Positions 51,163-59,244 of a stretch of 64,000 nt of DNA are shown piece after piece; position 1 is the stretch's first letter; every line of letters begins with the position of its first letter. The stretch is from assembly GCF_900155965.1 (NCBI RefSeq), contig NZ_FTMG01000013.1, forward strand, positions 122,003 to 186,002. The letters are read 5' to 3'. The translations under genes and the position numbers were made by a program. Source of the stretch: Mucilaginibacter lappiensis. GTDB lineage: Bacteria > Bacteroidota > Bacteroidia > Sphingobacteriales > Sphingobacteriaceae. Under the pieces are notes generated by a model. The model saw only the letters and a program-made list of their open reading frames with translations. It had not been told where the DNA came from and did no database searches.

Positions 51163-51170
51163 TATTTTTG
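51163..51170 (+). promoter_or_regulatory. Candidate -7 box of ndk
   Basis: TATTTTTG matches TAnnTTTG, 96 bases upstream of the ndk start. A leader of about 90 bases is implied. Confidence 0.4.
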
Positions 51171-51266
51171 CGGCAATTTTAAAAAGCAATAATGAAACCA
51201 TCATGAGTTACAACTCAAATCAAAACGAGTGATAGCTTCATTACCATTAAAAAACAAACCATTTCA

Positions 51267-51686
51267 ATGAAAACCAACAGAACTTTTACCATGATAAAGC
51301 CAGATGCGGTAGCAAACGGTCACATTGGTGCGATTATAGACAAGATCACGAAGAGTGGATTCAAGATCGTAGCGCTTAAATACACTTCATTAAGTCCCGA
51401 AAAAGCAGGTCAGTTTTATGAAGTTCACAAAGAACGTCCTTTTTATAAGGATTTGGTTAGCTTCATGTCTTCTGGCCCTATTGTAGCAGCGATATTGGAG
51501 AAAGACAACGCGATTGAAGATTTCCGTAAACTGATAGGTGCTACCGATCCGGCTAAGGCAGAAGAAGGTACTATCCGTAACTTATTTGCCAAATCAATTG
51601 ATGCAAATGCAGTTCACGGATCTGATTCTGACGAGAATGCCGACATAGAAGGCAACTTCTTCTTTTCGGCTTTCGAAAGATTTTAA
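51267..51686 (+). CDS. ndk: Nucleoside-diphosphate kinase
   Basis: A 139-residue enzyme that transfers gamma-phosphate between nucleoside tri- and diphosphates. The family core is complete: FTMIKPDAVANGHIG, FYEVHKERPFYKDLV, GATDPAKAEEGTIRNLFA and active-site His117 in NAVHGSDSDENA. Length is standard for the bacterial tetramer. It has its own terminator. Confidence 0.97.
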   Translation: MKTNRTFTMIKPDAVANGHIGAIIDKITKSGFKIVALKYTSLSPEKAGQFYEVHKERPFYKDLVSFMSSGPIVAAILEKDNAIEDFRKLIGATDPAKAEEGTIRNLFAKSIDANAVHGSDSDENADIEGNFFFSAFERF

Positions 51687-51698
51687 CCCTTAGGTAAC

Positions 51699-51740
51699 TT
51701 ACCGGTGTAATTCAGTTAATTACACCGGTAAATGTTATTT
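51699..51740 (+). terminator. Terminator of ndk
   Basis: A perfect 14-base stem, TTACCGGTGTAATT/AATTACACCGGTAA, with a 5-base loop. A T-rich stretch follows after a few bases. Confidence 0.75.
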
Positions 51741-51852
51741 TTTTGTTCAGTTTTGGTATATGTTTTGTAGATTTACCTTACAGGGTTAATGTTTCATTTG
51801 TATTTATTTTACCCTGAATTAATAAACCTGGTAATTTTTAAAGCTATAGATC

Positions 51853-52047
51853 ATGAAACTATTTCTGAAATGTATCATATACCTGTTAATCGTTGTGTGC
51901 CTGGCAGCAGCTTCCATTCTGCTATATAAAGCCCACCCCGAAGTTCAGCTGGCTTTTATTATTCCGGGTATATTCATCTTTGCTTACTCCATGATCAGTG
52001 ATGATATCAGCGTAAGGCATCGGCTCCGTTTTTCTAAAGGAAAATAA
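51853..52047 (+). CDS. Small two-helix membrane protein
   Basis: A 64-residue protein with two predicted membrane helices (about 5-25 and 33-48) and a charged end (SVRHRLRFSKGK). ATG and stop codons are good and the codon pattern is coherent. It overlaps the convergent dciA gene by 14 bases. No family is recognised. Its location right after ndk may be incidental. Confidence 0.55.
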   Translation: MKLFLKCIIYLLIVVCLAAASILLYKAHPEVQLAFIIPGIFIFAYSMISDDISVRHRLRFSKGK

Positions 52048-52327
52048 CTTCTTCAACCAATATCCCGTTTGCTTTCTCGTTGATCTTATCCATAATCTGG
52101 GCGCGCATCATCATGAGCTCGTTTTTGATCACCGACGATTCTATACGTAAAAATAATTTTTTATCGCGAATGAATAACTCTTTAGTACGGTTGGCTACAG
52201 GTTTGCCTACCAATTCGGGCCAGGCAGCTACTACAGCGGTTTCATCAAAGCGGCGTTTAATTTTATAAACGTTCAGCATTTGGTCAATAGCATCTTTTAA
52301 CGATTTGTCATTTGCTTTACGCATCAA
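52034..52327 (-). CDS. DUF721/DciA-family protein
   Basis: A 97-residue protein of the DUF721 family: LKDAIDQMLNVYKIKRRFDETAVVAAWPELVGKPVANRTKELFIRDKKLFLRI. Members related to DciA are thought to help load the replicative helicase DnaB in bacteria lacking DnaC; small Bacteroidota members next to recF are common. The gene start overlaps the recF end by 11 bases, supporting translational coupling and a DNA-replication role. Confidence 0.88.
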   Translation of the reverse strand: MMRKANDKSLKDAIDQMLNVYKIKRRFDETAVVAAWPELVGKPVANRTKELFIRDKKLFLRIESSVIKNELMMMRAQIMDKINEKANGILVEEVIFL

Positions 52328-53417
52328 TTACCCCTCCTGTTACTTTAAATAGTTTTATGTCGACATTTATCTTCTGAAAAATATCCTGCACCCGGTTTAC
52401 ACTGGTATCGGTGATAAACACTTGCCCAAAATCATTATTCGATACCATTTTCATTAGCTTGGTAACGCGTTCATCATCCAGCTTATCAAAAATATCATCC
52501 AGCAGCAGCAAGGGTTTAAATCCTTTTTGCTGATATAAAAAGGTATACTGTGCCAGCTTCAGCGCTATCAAAAACGATTTTTGCTGTCCCTGCGATCCAA
52601 ATTTTTTCATAGACATACCATGGATCCCAAATTGCAGGTCATCCTTATGTATACCCACTGTAGTGCGCTCCAGTGCCCGGTCGCGCTCTACATTCTTTTT
52701 TAACAAAGCAGCAAAATCATCCTGCAGCAATTGTGATTCGTAAATCAGCTCTACACGTTCGGCTCCATCACTCAAAAAACGGTAATGACTGTTAAAAATA
52801 GCGGTAAAGCTTTCCATAAAAGCTTTGCGCCTTTCAAATATACGGTTGCCGGAACCGGCCAATTGCTCATCCAATACCTCCAGCAAACTGGGGTCATAAC
52901 GACCCGTATCGGCAATGAGTTTTAACAGTGCATTGCGATTCGCCAGTACCTTGTTGTAAGTAATCAACTCGTCCAGGTAATGGTTATCGGTTTGTGATAT
53001 CACATTATCAACAAACTTACGGCGTTCCTCACTCCCTTCGGTAATAATACTGGTATCATAGGGTGATATCATCACCAATGGCAGCAACCCAATATGGTCG
53101 GCCAGGCGCGGATAGTCCTTTTTGTTGCGTTTAAATTGTTTTTTCTGGTTACGCTTCACCGAGCAGGCTACCGCTTCCGTTTGCTGGTTTTTATTAAAAA
53201 CACCCGTGATGATAAAAAAATCCTCGTCCTGCTTTATTTGCTGGCTATCTATCGGGTTAAAATAGCTTTTGCACAACGACAGGTAGTGAATGGCATCCAG
53301 CAGATTGGTTTTGCCGGCACCATTATTACCGGTAAAGGCATTCACCCCCGCACTAAACACAAGCTCGGCCTCCTGGTAATTTTTAAAATTGATAACTGAC
53401 AGTTGCTGCAAATACAT
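52317..53417 (-). CDS. recF: DNA replication and repair protein RecF
   Basis: A 366-residue ABC-type ATPase that helps load RecA on gaps. It has Walker A GNNGAGKTN (about 30-38), the LSLCKSYF segment typical of RecF, a DLQFGIHGMSMKKFGSQGQQKSFLIALKLAQ signature region and Walker B LLLLDDIFDKLD. Length is normal. Overlaps dciA by 11 bases. Confidence 0.96.
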   Translation of the reverse strand: MYLQQLSVINFKNYQEAELVFSAGVNAFTGNNGAGKTNLLDAIHYLSLCKSYFNPIDSQQIKQDEDFFIITGVFNKNQQTEAVACSVKRNQKKQFKRNKKDYPRLADHIGLLPLVMISPYDTSIITEGSEERRKFVDNVISQTDNHYLDELITYNKVLANRNALLKLIADTGRYDPSLLEVLDEQLAGSGNRIFERRKAFMESFTAIFNSHYRFLSDGAERVELIYESQLLQDDFAALLKKNVERDRALERTTVGIHKDDLQFGIHGMSMKKFGSQGQQKSFLIALKLAQYTFLYQQKGFKPLLLLDDIFDKLDDERVTKLMKMVSNNDFGQVFITDTSVNRVQDIFQKINVDIKLFKVTGGVIDA

Positions 53418-53525
53418 AACGGGGAGGCAAAGTTAGGGAATTAGTTCATTAGTTCACTCGTATCATTGGTTTATCTGAACCATGATTTACGTGATTTCCC
53501 CTTTTTCACCACAAACGAAACAACA

Positions 53526-54152
53526 TTACTTGATGACTGATAGTTTACTTGCAAAATCTGCCAGGTAAACCGCTTGCTCTGGGGTAATTAATTGAATATT
53601 GCCTATAATTAACGTGCTGTTCACTATCTCTATAATAAAATCATCCAATTGGATATTCATGATAGCGGCTCTAAAATTACTGGTCATAGCCAGGGTGGCT
53701 TTTTCCGGGTCATTGGCAACCACGTAAAACCGGCTGCTAAAAGTTGGATCATCTTTAAAATGTAACTCTACGGGATGTACCAGGTTCAGGATTTTGTCAA
53801 CAAGTGTTTCCCTTCTGATGATTACCCGCCCAAAATCATTGCGTAATGTTGCTGATGCCCATAGCTGACATTTGTAATAACTGATACCAGCACCCGGTCC
53901 CTGCCCGGTTTTTATAACTGTATGAGTTTTTACGTAAGTGAGATAGCAGCCGCTTTCAGGGTGATTAATTAACAAAGTCCCCCCGATGGTTGCATTAGGA
54001 TAATTACTAAATACATCAAATTCTTTTAGCTTCATAACATCATCATTGGCAAGGCCAACTTTGAAGCTTTTTTTAACTGTTTCATAGCTGGCCTCAAGTG
54101 CCTGCATGTCATCGGCATCAAGATTTGTGGTATCAAAAGGTAATTTCTCCAT
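53526..54152 (-). CDS. Conserved-looking hypothetical protein
   Basis: A 208-residue soluble protein without signal peptide or membrane segments. An acidic, helical N-terminus (LDADDMQALEASYETVKKSFKVG) precedes a mainly beta region with GGTLLINHPESGCYLTYVKTH and VIIRRETLVDKILNL. The mid-region CYLTYVKTH and late NIQLDDFIIEIVNSTLIIGN suggest a compact domain of unknown fold. I recognise no family. It stands alone between recF and the TPR gene. Confidence 0.6.
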   Translation of the reverse strand: MEKLPFDTTNLDADDMQALEASYETVKKSFKVGLANDDVMKLKEFDVFSNYPNATIGGTLLINHPESGCYLTYVKTHTVIKTGQGPGAGISYYKCQLWASATLRNDFGRVIIRRETLVDKILNLVHPVELHFKDDPTFSSRFYVVANDPEKATLAMTSNFRAAIMNIQLDDFIIEIVNSTLIIGNIQLITPEQAVYLADFASKLSVIK

Positions 54153-54391
54153 GGCTATTGTACAGTAAATGTATCTTATCTTTTTGTAATTGATGCAGAG
54201 TAAGGTTATTTTATCTGACCCGTGATTTACCTGATTTCAGGATCATAAAGATTACAGCAAAAATCAGGAGAATCATATATGCTACTAATCATGATTCAGA
54301 TAAAATCCATCTCAATTCGTCCTCTCTACCCAATAAACTTTTGTATAATAACCCTAATGAACTTCTATTTAAAGATTTAATACAAAAGCTA

Positions 54392-54421
54392 TTGCCAGAA
54401 ATTTTGAAAACTGTAACTTTG
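54392..54421 (+). promoter_or_regulatory. Promoter of the TPR/ribH region
   Basis: TTG (54392-54394), a 19-base spacer, then TAACTTTG (54414-54421): both boxes of the Bacteroidota sigma consensus at the right spacing, 22 bases before the start codon. This is the clearest promoter in the window. Confidence 0.7.
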
Positions 54422-54443
54422 CACACTTAATTTTAGAACAACA

Positions 54444-55121
54444 ATGTCAAAAACCCAGGCGAATACCAAAGTTACAGCACCAGAAAGTAATTTAGGGCAA
54501 AGCGGAAATTTCGTGCGCGAGAATCAAAAAAGCCTATTATTTATAGGTGGGGCTATCATTGCCCTTATTGCTATTTATCTTTTATATCTGAAATTATATT
54601 TAGGTCCACGCGAAATAACCGCTGCCGACCAAATGCACGTTGCGCAGGATTTTTGGGCTAAAAAAGATTGGGACAAAGCTATTAAAGGTGATGCCAGCTA
54701 TCCGGGTTTTGAAAAAATCATTACCGAATACAGCAATACCAAGGCTGCTAACCTGGCTTATTTTTACTTAGGCACTGCTTATTTAAACAAAGGCGAATAC
54801 CGTAAAGCTCTTGATAACCTGAACAACTATCGTGGCGACGACAGCATGGTAGCTGCCGAAGCATTGGGCAGCGCAGGTGATGCCTACGTTGAACTAAAAG
54901 ATTATGATAAAGCAGCCTCATCATTTAGCAAAGCTGTTGATAAAGCGAAGAACAAATTTTTATCACCTCTTTACTTAAAAAAACTAGGCTTGGTTTACGA
55001 AGAGCAAAAAGATAATAAATCGGCCACTGAGGCTTACAAAAGGATAAAATCAGAATATCCTGAAAGTGCCGAAGCACAAAATATTGACGAGTATATAGCT
55101 CGTACCGAAGCGAAACAATAA
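54444..55121 (+). CDS. TPR-containing membrane protein
   Basis: A 225-residue protein with a single N-terminal membrane helix (about 30-50, SLLFIGGAIIALIAIYLLYL) preceded by a cytoplasmic tail, and a periplasmic domain of about four TPR units (NLAYFYLGTAYLNKGEYRKALDNLNNY, AEALGSAGDAYVELKDYDKAASSFSKAVD, PLYLKKLGLVYEEQKDNKSATEAYKRI). The topology resembles YfgM, an ancillary factor at the Sec translocon, but the relation is only by layout. It is upstream of ribH, separated by a 168-base repeat. Confidence 0.82.
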   Translation: MSKTQANTKVTAPESNLGQSGNFVRENQKSLLFIGGAIIALIAIYLLYLKLYLGPREITAADQMHVAQDFWAKKDWDKAIKGDASYPGFEKIITEYSNTKAANLAYFYLGTAYLNKGEYRKALDNLNNYRGDDSMVAAEALGSAGDAYVELKDYDKAASSFSKAVDKAKNKFLSPLYLKKLGLVYEEQKDNKSATEAYKRIKSEYPESAEAQNIDEYIARTEAKQ

Positions 55122-55289
55122 TTCTCGATTTCGGATATCGGATGTTCGATTTCGGATTTACTGACTTGCAAAGGCCTTTAAATCCAGAATCGAACATTTT
55201 TTTTATAAGCAAATCCGAAATCGAACATCCGATATCCGAAATATAGATAAATCCGAAATCGAACATCCCAAATCCGAAATCAAAAAATC
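55122..55289. repeat. TCGGATT/AATCCGA short-unit inverted and direct repeats
   Basis: The whole gap between the TPR gene and ribH is made of alternating TTTCGGAT, ATCGGATGTTCG and AATCCGAAATCGAACATC blocks on both strands, forming several possible hairpins. The start codon of ribH follows immediately. Confidence 0.85.
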
Positions 55290-55784
55290 ATGGCTACACA
55301 GCTTAAAAACCTATCAGATTTTTCAAATACCGAGATACCATCAGCACAACCATACCGCTTTGGTATTGTGGTAGCCGAATGGAATGCCGAAATCACCAAT
55401 GCGCTTTACCACGGTGCCTATCAAAGTTTGGTAAATAATGGCGCCTTGCCCGAAAACATTTCAGTATACCCTGTACCAGGCAGCTTCGAGCTTACGTCAG
55501 GTGCCGATCTGTTATTAAAAAAAGGCGGATTGGACGCAGTCATATGCCTGGGCTGTGTGATACAGGGTGAAACCCGTCATTTTGATTTTATTTGCGATGC
55601 CGTAGCAAACGGTGTAAGTAATGTTGCCATAAAATATTCAAAACCTGTTATATTTGGTGTATTAACCACCGATAATCAGCAACAGGCTATTGACCGTGCC
55701 GGTGGTAAACATGGTAACAAAGGCGATGAAGCCGCTATTACAGCGATAAAAATGGCCCATCTCGCCGAAACATTAAAGAGCTAA
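55290..55784 (+). CDS. ribH: 6,7-dimethyl-8-ribityllumazine synthase
   Basis: A 164-residue enzyme for the penultimate step of riboflavin synthesis, condensing 5-amino-6-ribitylaminouracil with dihydroxybutanone phosphate. Signatures: FGIVVAEWNAEITNALYHGA, VYPVPGSFELTSGADLLLKK, VICLGCVIQGETRHFDFICDAV (with the catalytic His), and IFGVLTTDNQQQAIDRAGG. No FMN riboswitch is seen upstream; instead the gap is filled by short-unit repeats. Confidence 0.96.
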   Translation: MATQLKNLSDFSNTEIPSAQPYRFGIVVAEWNAEITNALYHGAYQSLVNNGALPENISVYPVPGSFELTSGADLLLKKGGLDAVICLGCVIQGETRHFDFICDAVANGVSNVAIKYSKPVIFGVLTTDNQQQAIDRAGGKHGNKGDEAAITAIKMAHLAETLKS

Positions 55785-55814
55785 TCAACGTAAAAAACGG
55801 TATCAATTAATACG

Positions 55815-55928
55815 ATGAAAAAAATTATTTACATAGCGTTTATTGCCCTGGCAGTTGGCAGCATTGTCTCATCATGCTCCAACAAACTATGCCCAGCTTA
55901 TGGTTCGTATCCTAAAAGTGGTCGTTAA
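55815..55928 (+). CDS. 37-residue small lipoprotein
   Basis: A short gene with ATG at 55815 and TAA at 55926. The product has a lysine-rich start, a hydrophobic stretch (IIYIAFIALAVGSIV), lipobox VSSC (Cys21), and only 16 further residues, including a CPAYGSYPK motif. The mature peptide would be a tiny Cys-containing lipid-anchored tail. Very similar small lipoproteins with a CPAYG motif occur in other Bacteroidota, to my recollection, supporting a real gene. It is 30 bases after ribH and may be in the same transcript. The function is unknown. Confidence 0.65.
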   Translation: MKKIIYIAFIALAVGSIVSSCSNKLCPAYGSYPKSGR

Positions 55929-56033
55929 CAGGCAATTGTCATTTTTTATTTTCATTTAAAGCTATAGGGAGTTTTTTGTGTTATTTTGTAAGTTAGTTTT
56001 ACTTATAGCACAGCACACTATATCATTATCTTT

Positions 56034-56363
56034 ATGAATTGGATTTCGTTGGAGTCGGCAGATCAATTGAATAGCATTAAGCAGCACGAGGGCTACAGTT
56101 TGATATTTAAACATAGTACACGCTGTTCCATCAGCATGATGGCAAAAAAACGTTTTGAGTTGGACTGGGAAGATCTTCCCGAAGATATGCCTCTTTATTT
56201 CCTTGACCTGATTAGCTATCGCGACCTGTCAAAACAAGTAGCAGATGTTTTCCAGGTACACCATGAATCGCCACAACTGCTGTTGATCAAAGACGGCGAA
56301 TGCGTGCTTGATCAATCACATGGTCAGATCTCAGTTGACGAAGCCCTGTCGGTTTTAGTTTAG
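56034..56363 (+). CDS. ytxJ: Bacillithiol-system monothiol bacilliredoxin, YtxJ/BrxC-like
   Basis: A 109-residue thioredoxin-fold protein with the family motif FKHSTRCSISMMAKKRFE (single Cys active site), a cis-Pro region HHESPQLLLIKDGECV, and the C-terminal DQSHGQISVDEAL segment. The YtxJ family reduces bacillithiol-mixed disulfides in Firmicutes, and homologues are found in Bacteroidota that make bacillithiol. Its presence suggests this organism uses bacillithiol; the synthesis genes are not in this window. Confidence 0.9.
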   Translation: MNWISLESADQLNSIKQHEGYSLIFKHSTRCSISMMAKKRFELDWEDLPEDMPLYFLDLISYRDLSKQVADVFQVHHESPQLLLIKDGECVLDQSHGQISVDEALSVLV

Positions 56364-56398
56364 CCAAGAATTTCAGGGATTTTATTAATTGAAGGCCT

Positions 56399-56469
56399 GT
56401 CATCCTGAGCTTGTCGAAGCATCGTGCGTAGAGGCCTGCCCACCATGCTTCGACAAGCTCAGGATGACA
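56399..56469. repeat. Palindromic repeat, GTCATCCTGAGC family
   Basis: A nearly perfect hairpin with arms GTCATCCTGAGCTTGTCGAA and TTCGACAAGCTCAGGATGAC and a short loop. It is a variant of the 2845-2906 element and sits between ytxJ and lipA. Confidence 0.88.
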
Positions 56470-56593
56470 GTCGGTATATTTTATCTTGTTTCCTGATTCT
56501 TACCTCTTGTTTCTACATACCTATTATAATTTATTCGTAAAACTTGCGCAATAGCCCATAAAGGGTTATTTGGTTTTTAATTACATTTGTACC

Positions 56594-57478
56594 ATGATTG
56601 ATTTGCCGGTAATTCCTGCTGTTAGCCAACAAGCCCAACGCAAGCCCGATTGGCTTAGGGTAAAGCTTCCTATTGGAAAAGAATATACACATGTACGCAG
56701 TTTGGTTGATGAACATAAACTGCATACCATTTGTGAGAGTGGTAATTGCCCTAATATGGGTGAATGCTGGGGAGCCGGTACAGCTACTTTCATGATACTG
56801 GGTAATATTTGCACACGCTCCTGCTCGTTTTGCGCGGTAGCAACCGGCAGGCCATTAGCCGTTGACGTAGATGAGCCTAACCGCGTAGCGACATCGGTAA
56901 AACTAATGCAGGTGAAACACTGTGTGATTACTTCTGTTGACCGTGACGACCTGAAAGATGGCGGATCCATTATCTGGGCCGAAACGATCAATGCGATACG
57001 CCGCGAAAGTCCGGATACTACACTGGAAACTTTACTGCCCGATTTCAGAGGCAACTGGGATAATCTGGCACGTGTGCTGGAAACCCGTCCTGAGGTGGTA
57101 TCGCACAACCTGGAAACCGTACGCCGCTTGACCAAAGAGGTTCGTATCCAGGCCAAGTACGATCGCAGTCTGGAAGCCTTAAAACACGTATCTGAAGCTG
57201 GTTTACGCACCAAATCGGGCATTATGCTGGGTTTAGGCGAAACCGAAGATGATATTTTAGAGGCTATGGACGATCTGCTGGCGGCTGGTGTACACATACT
57301 TACTTTAGGCCAATACTTACAGCCAACACGTAACCACCACCCGGTAATTGACTGGATTCACCCGGATCAGTTTGCCCGGTTAAAACAATTTGGATTAGAT
57401 AAAGGTTTTAAATACGTGGAGAGCGGACCATTGGTACGTTCATCCTATCATGCAGAAAAACATCTGTTTGATATGTGA
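56594..57478 (+). CDS. lipA: Lipoyl synthase
   Basis: A 294-residue radical SAM enzyme that inserts sulfur into octanoyl groups. The ATG at 56594 (MIDLPVIPAVSQ) gives the usual N-terminus; an upstream TTG at 56570 would add eight residues. It has the auxiliary cluster motif CESGNCPNMGEC and the radical SAM motif CTRSCSFC, plus GLGETEDDILE and the C-terminal ESGPLVRSSYHA. Length is standard. A TACATTTG -7-like box lies just before the start codon, suggesting little or no leader. Confidence 0.97.
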   Translation: MIDLPVIPAVSQQAQRKPDWLRVKLPIGKEYTHVRSLVDEHKLHTICESGNCPNMGECWGAGTATFMILGNICTRSCSFCAVATGRPLAVDVDEPNRVATSVKLMQVKHCVITSVDRDDLKDGGSIIWAETINAIRRESPDTTLETLLPDFRGNWDNLARVLETRPEVVSHNLETVRRLTKEVRIQAKYDRSLEALKHVSEAGLRTKSGIMLGLGETEDDILEAMDDLLAAGVHILTLGQYLQPTRNHHPVIDWIHPDQFARLKQFGLDKGFKYVESGPLVRSSYHAEKHLFDM

Positions 57479-57502
57479 TAATTCCTTTATATATTCACAC
57501 CG

Positions 57503-58054
57503 TTGAGTAAGAAACATAAAATATCGCTAACAGAAGAACAATTGGTTTTTTCATTGAGAAATCATGAGAAAATAGCTATTGAGGCGCTATATGATATGTA
57601 TTCCGCTTCACTGTTCGGCGTAATTTCGCGTATTGTTATCGACACTGCCATTGCCGAAGATGTTTTACAGGAAACTTTTGTAAAAATCTGGCACTCTTTC
57701 TCCAGCTATAGTACAGAAAAAGGTCGCTTATTTACCTGGATGGTAAATATTGCGCGCAACTTGGCTATAGACAAGATCCGATCAAAAGATTTTAAGAATC
57801 AGAATAAAAACCAGGAGATTGAAAATATCGTAAATTCCATTGACGAACAAAGAAACACAGTTTACAAGCCTGAGTTGATGGGTGTTAAAGATTTGGTTGA
57901 GACGTTAAGGCCTGAACAAAAATCAATAATCGATCTGGTGTATTTTAAAGGTTACACTCATGTGGAAGCGGCTGATGAATTAGGCATTCCGTTGGGTACC
58001 ATTAAAACACGGTTGCGAATGGGTATACAGCAACTCAGAAAACATTTTAATTGA
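57503..58054 (+). CDS. ECF sigma factor paired with an RskA-like anti-sigma factor
   Basis: A 183-residue sigma factor with region 2 (about 20-88, HEKIAIEALYDMYSASLFGVISRIV, AEDVLQETFVKIWHSF) and region 4 (about 128-180, LRPEQKSIIDLVYFKGYTHVEAADELGIPLGTIKTRLRMGIQQLRK). A TTG start at 57503 is used because no ATG or GTG fits upstream of region 2. The following gene encodes a membrane anti-sigma factor of the RskA type, so this is a separate signalling module from the two FecR cassettes. Confidence 0.92.
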   Translation: MSKKHKISLTEEQLVFSLRNHEKIAIEALYDMYSASLFGVISRIVIDTAIAEDVLQETFVKIWHSFSSYSTEKGRLFTWMVNIARNLAIDKIRSKDFKNQNKNQEIENIVNSIDEQRNTVYKPELMGVKDLVETLRPEQKSIIDLVYFKGYTHVEAADELGIPLGTIKTRLRMGIQQLRKHFN

Positions 58055-58058
58055 AGTA

Positions 58059-58880
58059 GTGGAAGATATAAGAGCATATATAGAAACAGGGATACTGGAA
58101 CTTTACGTTCTGGGGGATGTAACCCCCGACGAAAAGTTGCAGGTAGAGGAGATGGCCAAGAAACATCCTGCCGTAAAAGCGGAATTGGATGAAATTGGGC
58201 GCTCCCTGGAACTGTATGCTCGTGAAAATGCAGTTGAACCGTCAGAAGCCCTGCGCGACCGGGTAATGGGCAGCATCCTCACCAATCTTGCCGATGATAA
58301 CAACTTTCCTGAAAAACCCCAGCATGTTAACCACAAGGTAGTGGAGTTAACTGCCCGTAAAGAAAGTAACTTTTATAAATATGCCTTTGCTGCCAGTTTG
58401 GCCTTATTAGTAGCCAGTACCATTGCTTTGGTAAATACTTACTCGCGCCTAAAGAACTCTAACGACCAGTTGGTGGCTATGCAATTGCAAAATCAGCATT
58501 TCAGCAACCGGGTAAACCTGATGGACAGGGAACTGACCATTTTCCGCGATCCATCCTTTAAACTACTAAAATTACAGGGAACAGCTAAAACACCGGCATC
58601 GGTTGTAACGCTGGCATTTAGCCCTGCTAAGCAAAAAGTAATTATTGATATGGGTAATGTTAAACTGCCCGAGAACGATAAAGACCACCAATACCAGCTT
58701 TGGGCATTAGTTGGCGGTAAACCAGTTGACCTGGGTGTTTTTGATGCCAAGACCGACTCTACTGATATGAAAGAGATGAAGTCCATAGCGCTTGCTGATG
58801 CTTTTGCAGTAACCCTTGAACCAAAAGGCGGCAGCGTTAACCCAACCATGGATCAAATGGTAGTTTTGGGTAAATTCTAA
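58059..58880 (+). CDS. RskA-type anti-sigma factor
   Basis: A 273-residue membrane protein with GTG start at 58059, 4 bases after the sigma factor stop codon. The cytosolic N-terminal anti-sigma region (about 1-90, YIETGILELYVLGDVTPDEKLQVEEM) is followed by a membrane helix (about 107-128, YAFAASLALLVASTIALV) and the periplasmic RskA domain (TPASVVTLAFSPAKQKVIIDMGNVKLPENDKDHQYQLWALVGGKPVDLGVFD). It should sequester the preceding sigma factor; the releasing signal is unknown. Both genes use non-ATG starts. Confidence 0.88.
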   Translation: MEDIRAYIETGILELYVLGDVTPDEKLQVEEMAKKHPAVKAELDEIGRSLELYARENAVEPSEALRDRVMGSILTNLADDNNFPEKPQHVNHKVVELTARKESNFYKYAFAASLALLVASTIALVNTYSRLKNSNDQLVAMQLQNQHFSNRVNLMDRELTIFRDPSFKLLKLQGTAKTPASVVTLAFSPAKQKVIIDMGNVKLPENDKDHQYQLWALVGGKPVDLGVFDAKTDSTDMKEMKSIALADAFAVTLEPKGGSVNPTMDQMVVLGKF

Positions 58881-59242
58881 TCCAGGTTATCCCCCTATTT
58901 TATTACTTTTATCATACTTCCACTTCTGGAGGCAATCCTCTATTCCTGATAGTTTTAACAAATTTTAACATAGTTTACATACCAATTAATGCCATTTTGG
59001 GTTATTTTTGCAAACAAAGCCGTACCTTATCATGTTATTTAACAATTATTTAACCAGAATCCAGACAAAATATTTGTTTTTTTGTAACTATTAGGGTAGT
59101 TGGTGCGTCTTATGTATAGTTAGATCGATAAAACCTAATAAATATCATAAATCTAACACCATAAATATGAGTATTTAGTTCTTTATAAGATCAGTTAATA
59201 GTTAATCAAAAACGGTTGTATAAATACTTGCGACCGTTTTTT
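58881..59242. other. 362-base gene-free stretch, candidate small RNA
   Basis: No ORF. It contains a TATTTTTG box (59003-59010) and, about 200 bases later, a good terminator (59208-59244), so a transcript of about 200-225 bases could be made from here. No known RNA family was recognised. Confidence 0.5.
59003..59010 (+). promoter_or_regulatory. Candidate -7 box of a non-coding transcript
   Basis: TATTTTTG fits TAnnTTTG in a region without coding potential; a TTTACA lies 22 bases upstream at 58975-58980. Confidence 0.4.
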
Positions 59243-59244
59243 TT
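59208..59244. terminator. Terminator, plus-strand T run of eight
   Basis: AAAACGGTTG pairs with CGACCGTTTT around a 12-base loop and is followed by eight T residues on the plus strand. It can also terminate the minus-strand nnrDE gene, whose stop codon overlaps its end. Confidence 0.8.

Noticed and set aside
55122..55289. Possible CRISPR array
   Set aside because: The repeated units are very short, in both orientations and without unique spacers of constant length; no cas gene is nearby.
56581..57297. A 238-residue minus-strand ORF
   Set aside because: It is a mirror frame of lipA, very Ser/Arg/Thr-rich as expected for an antisense frame; lipA is certain.
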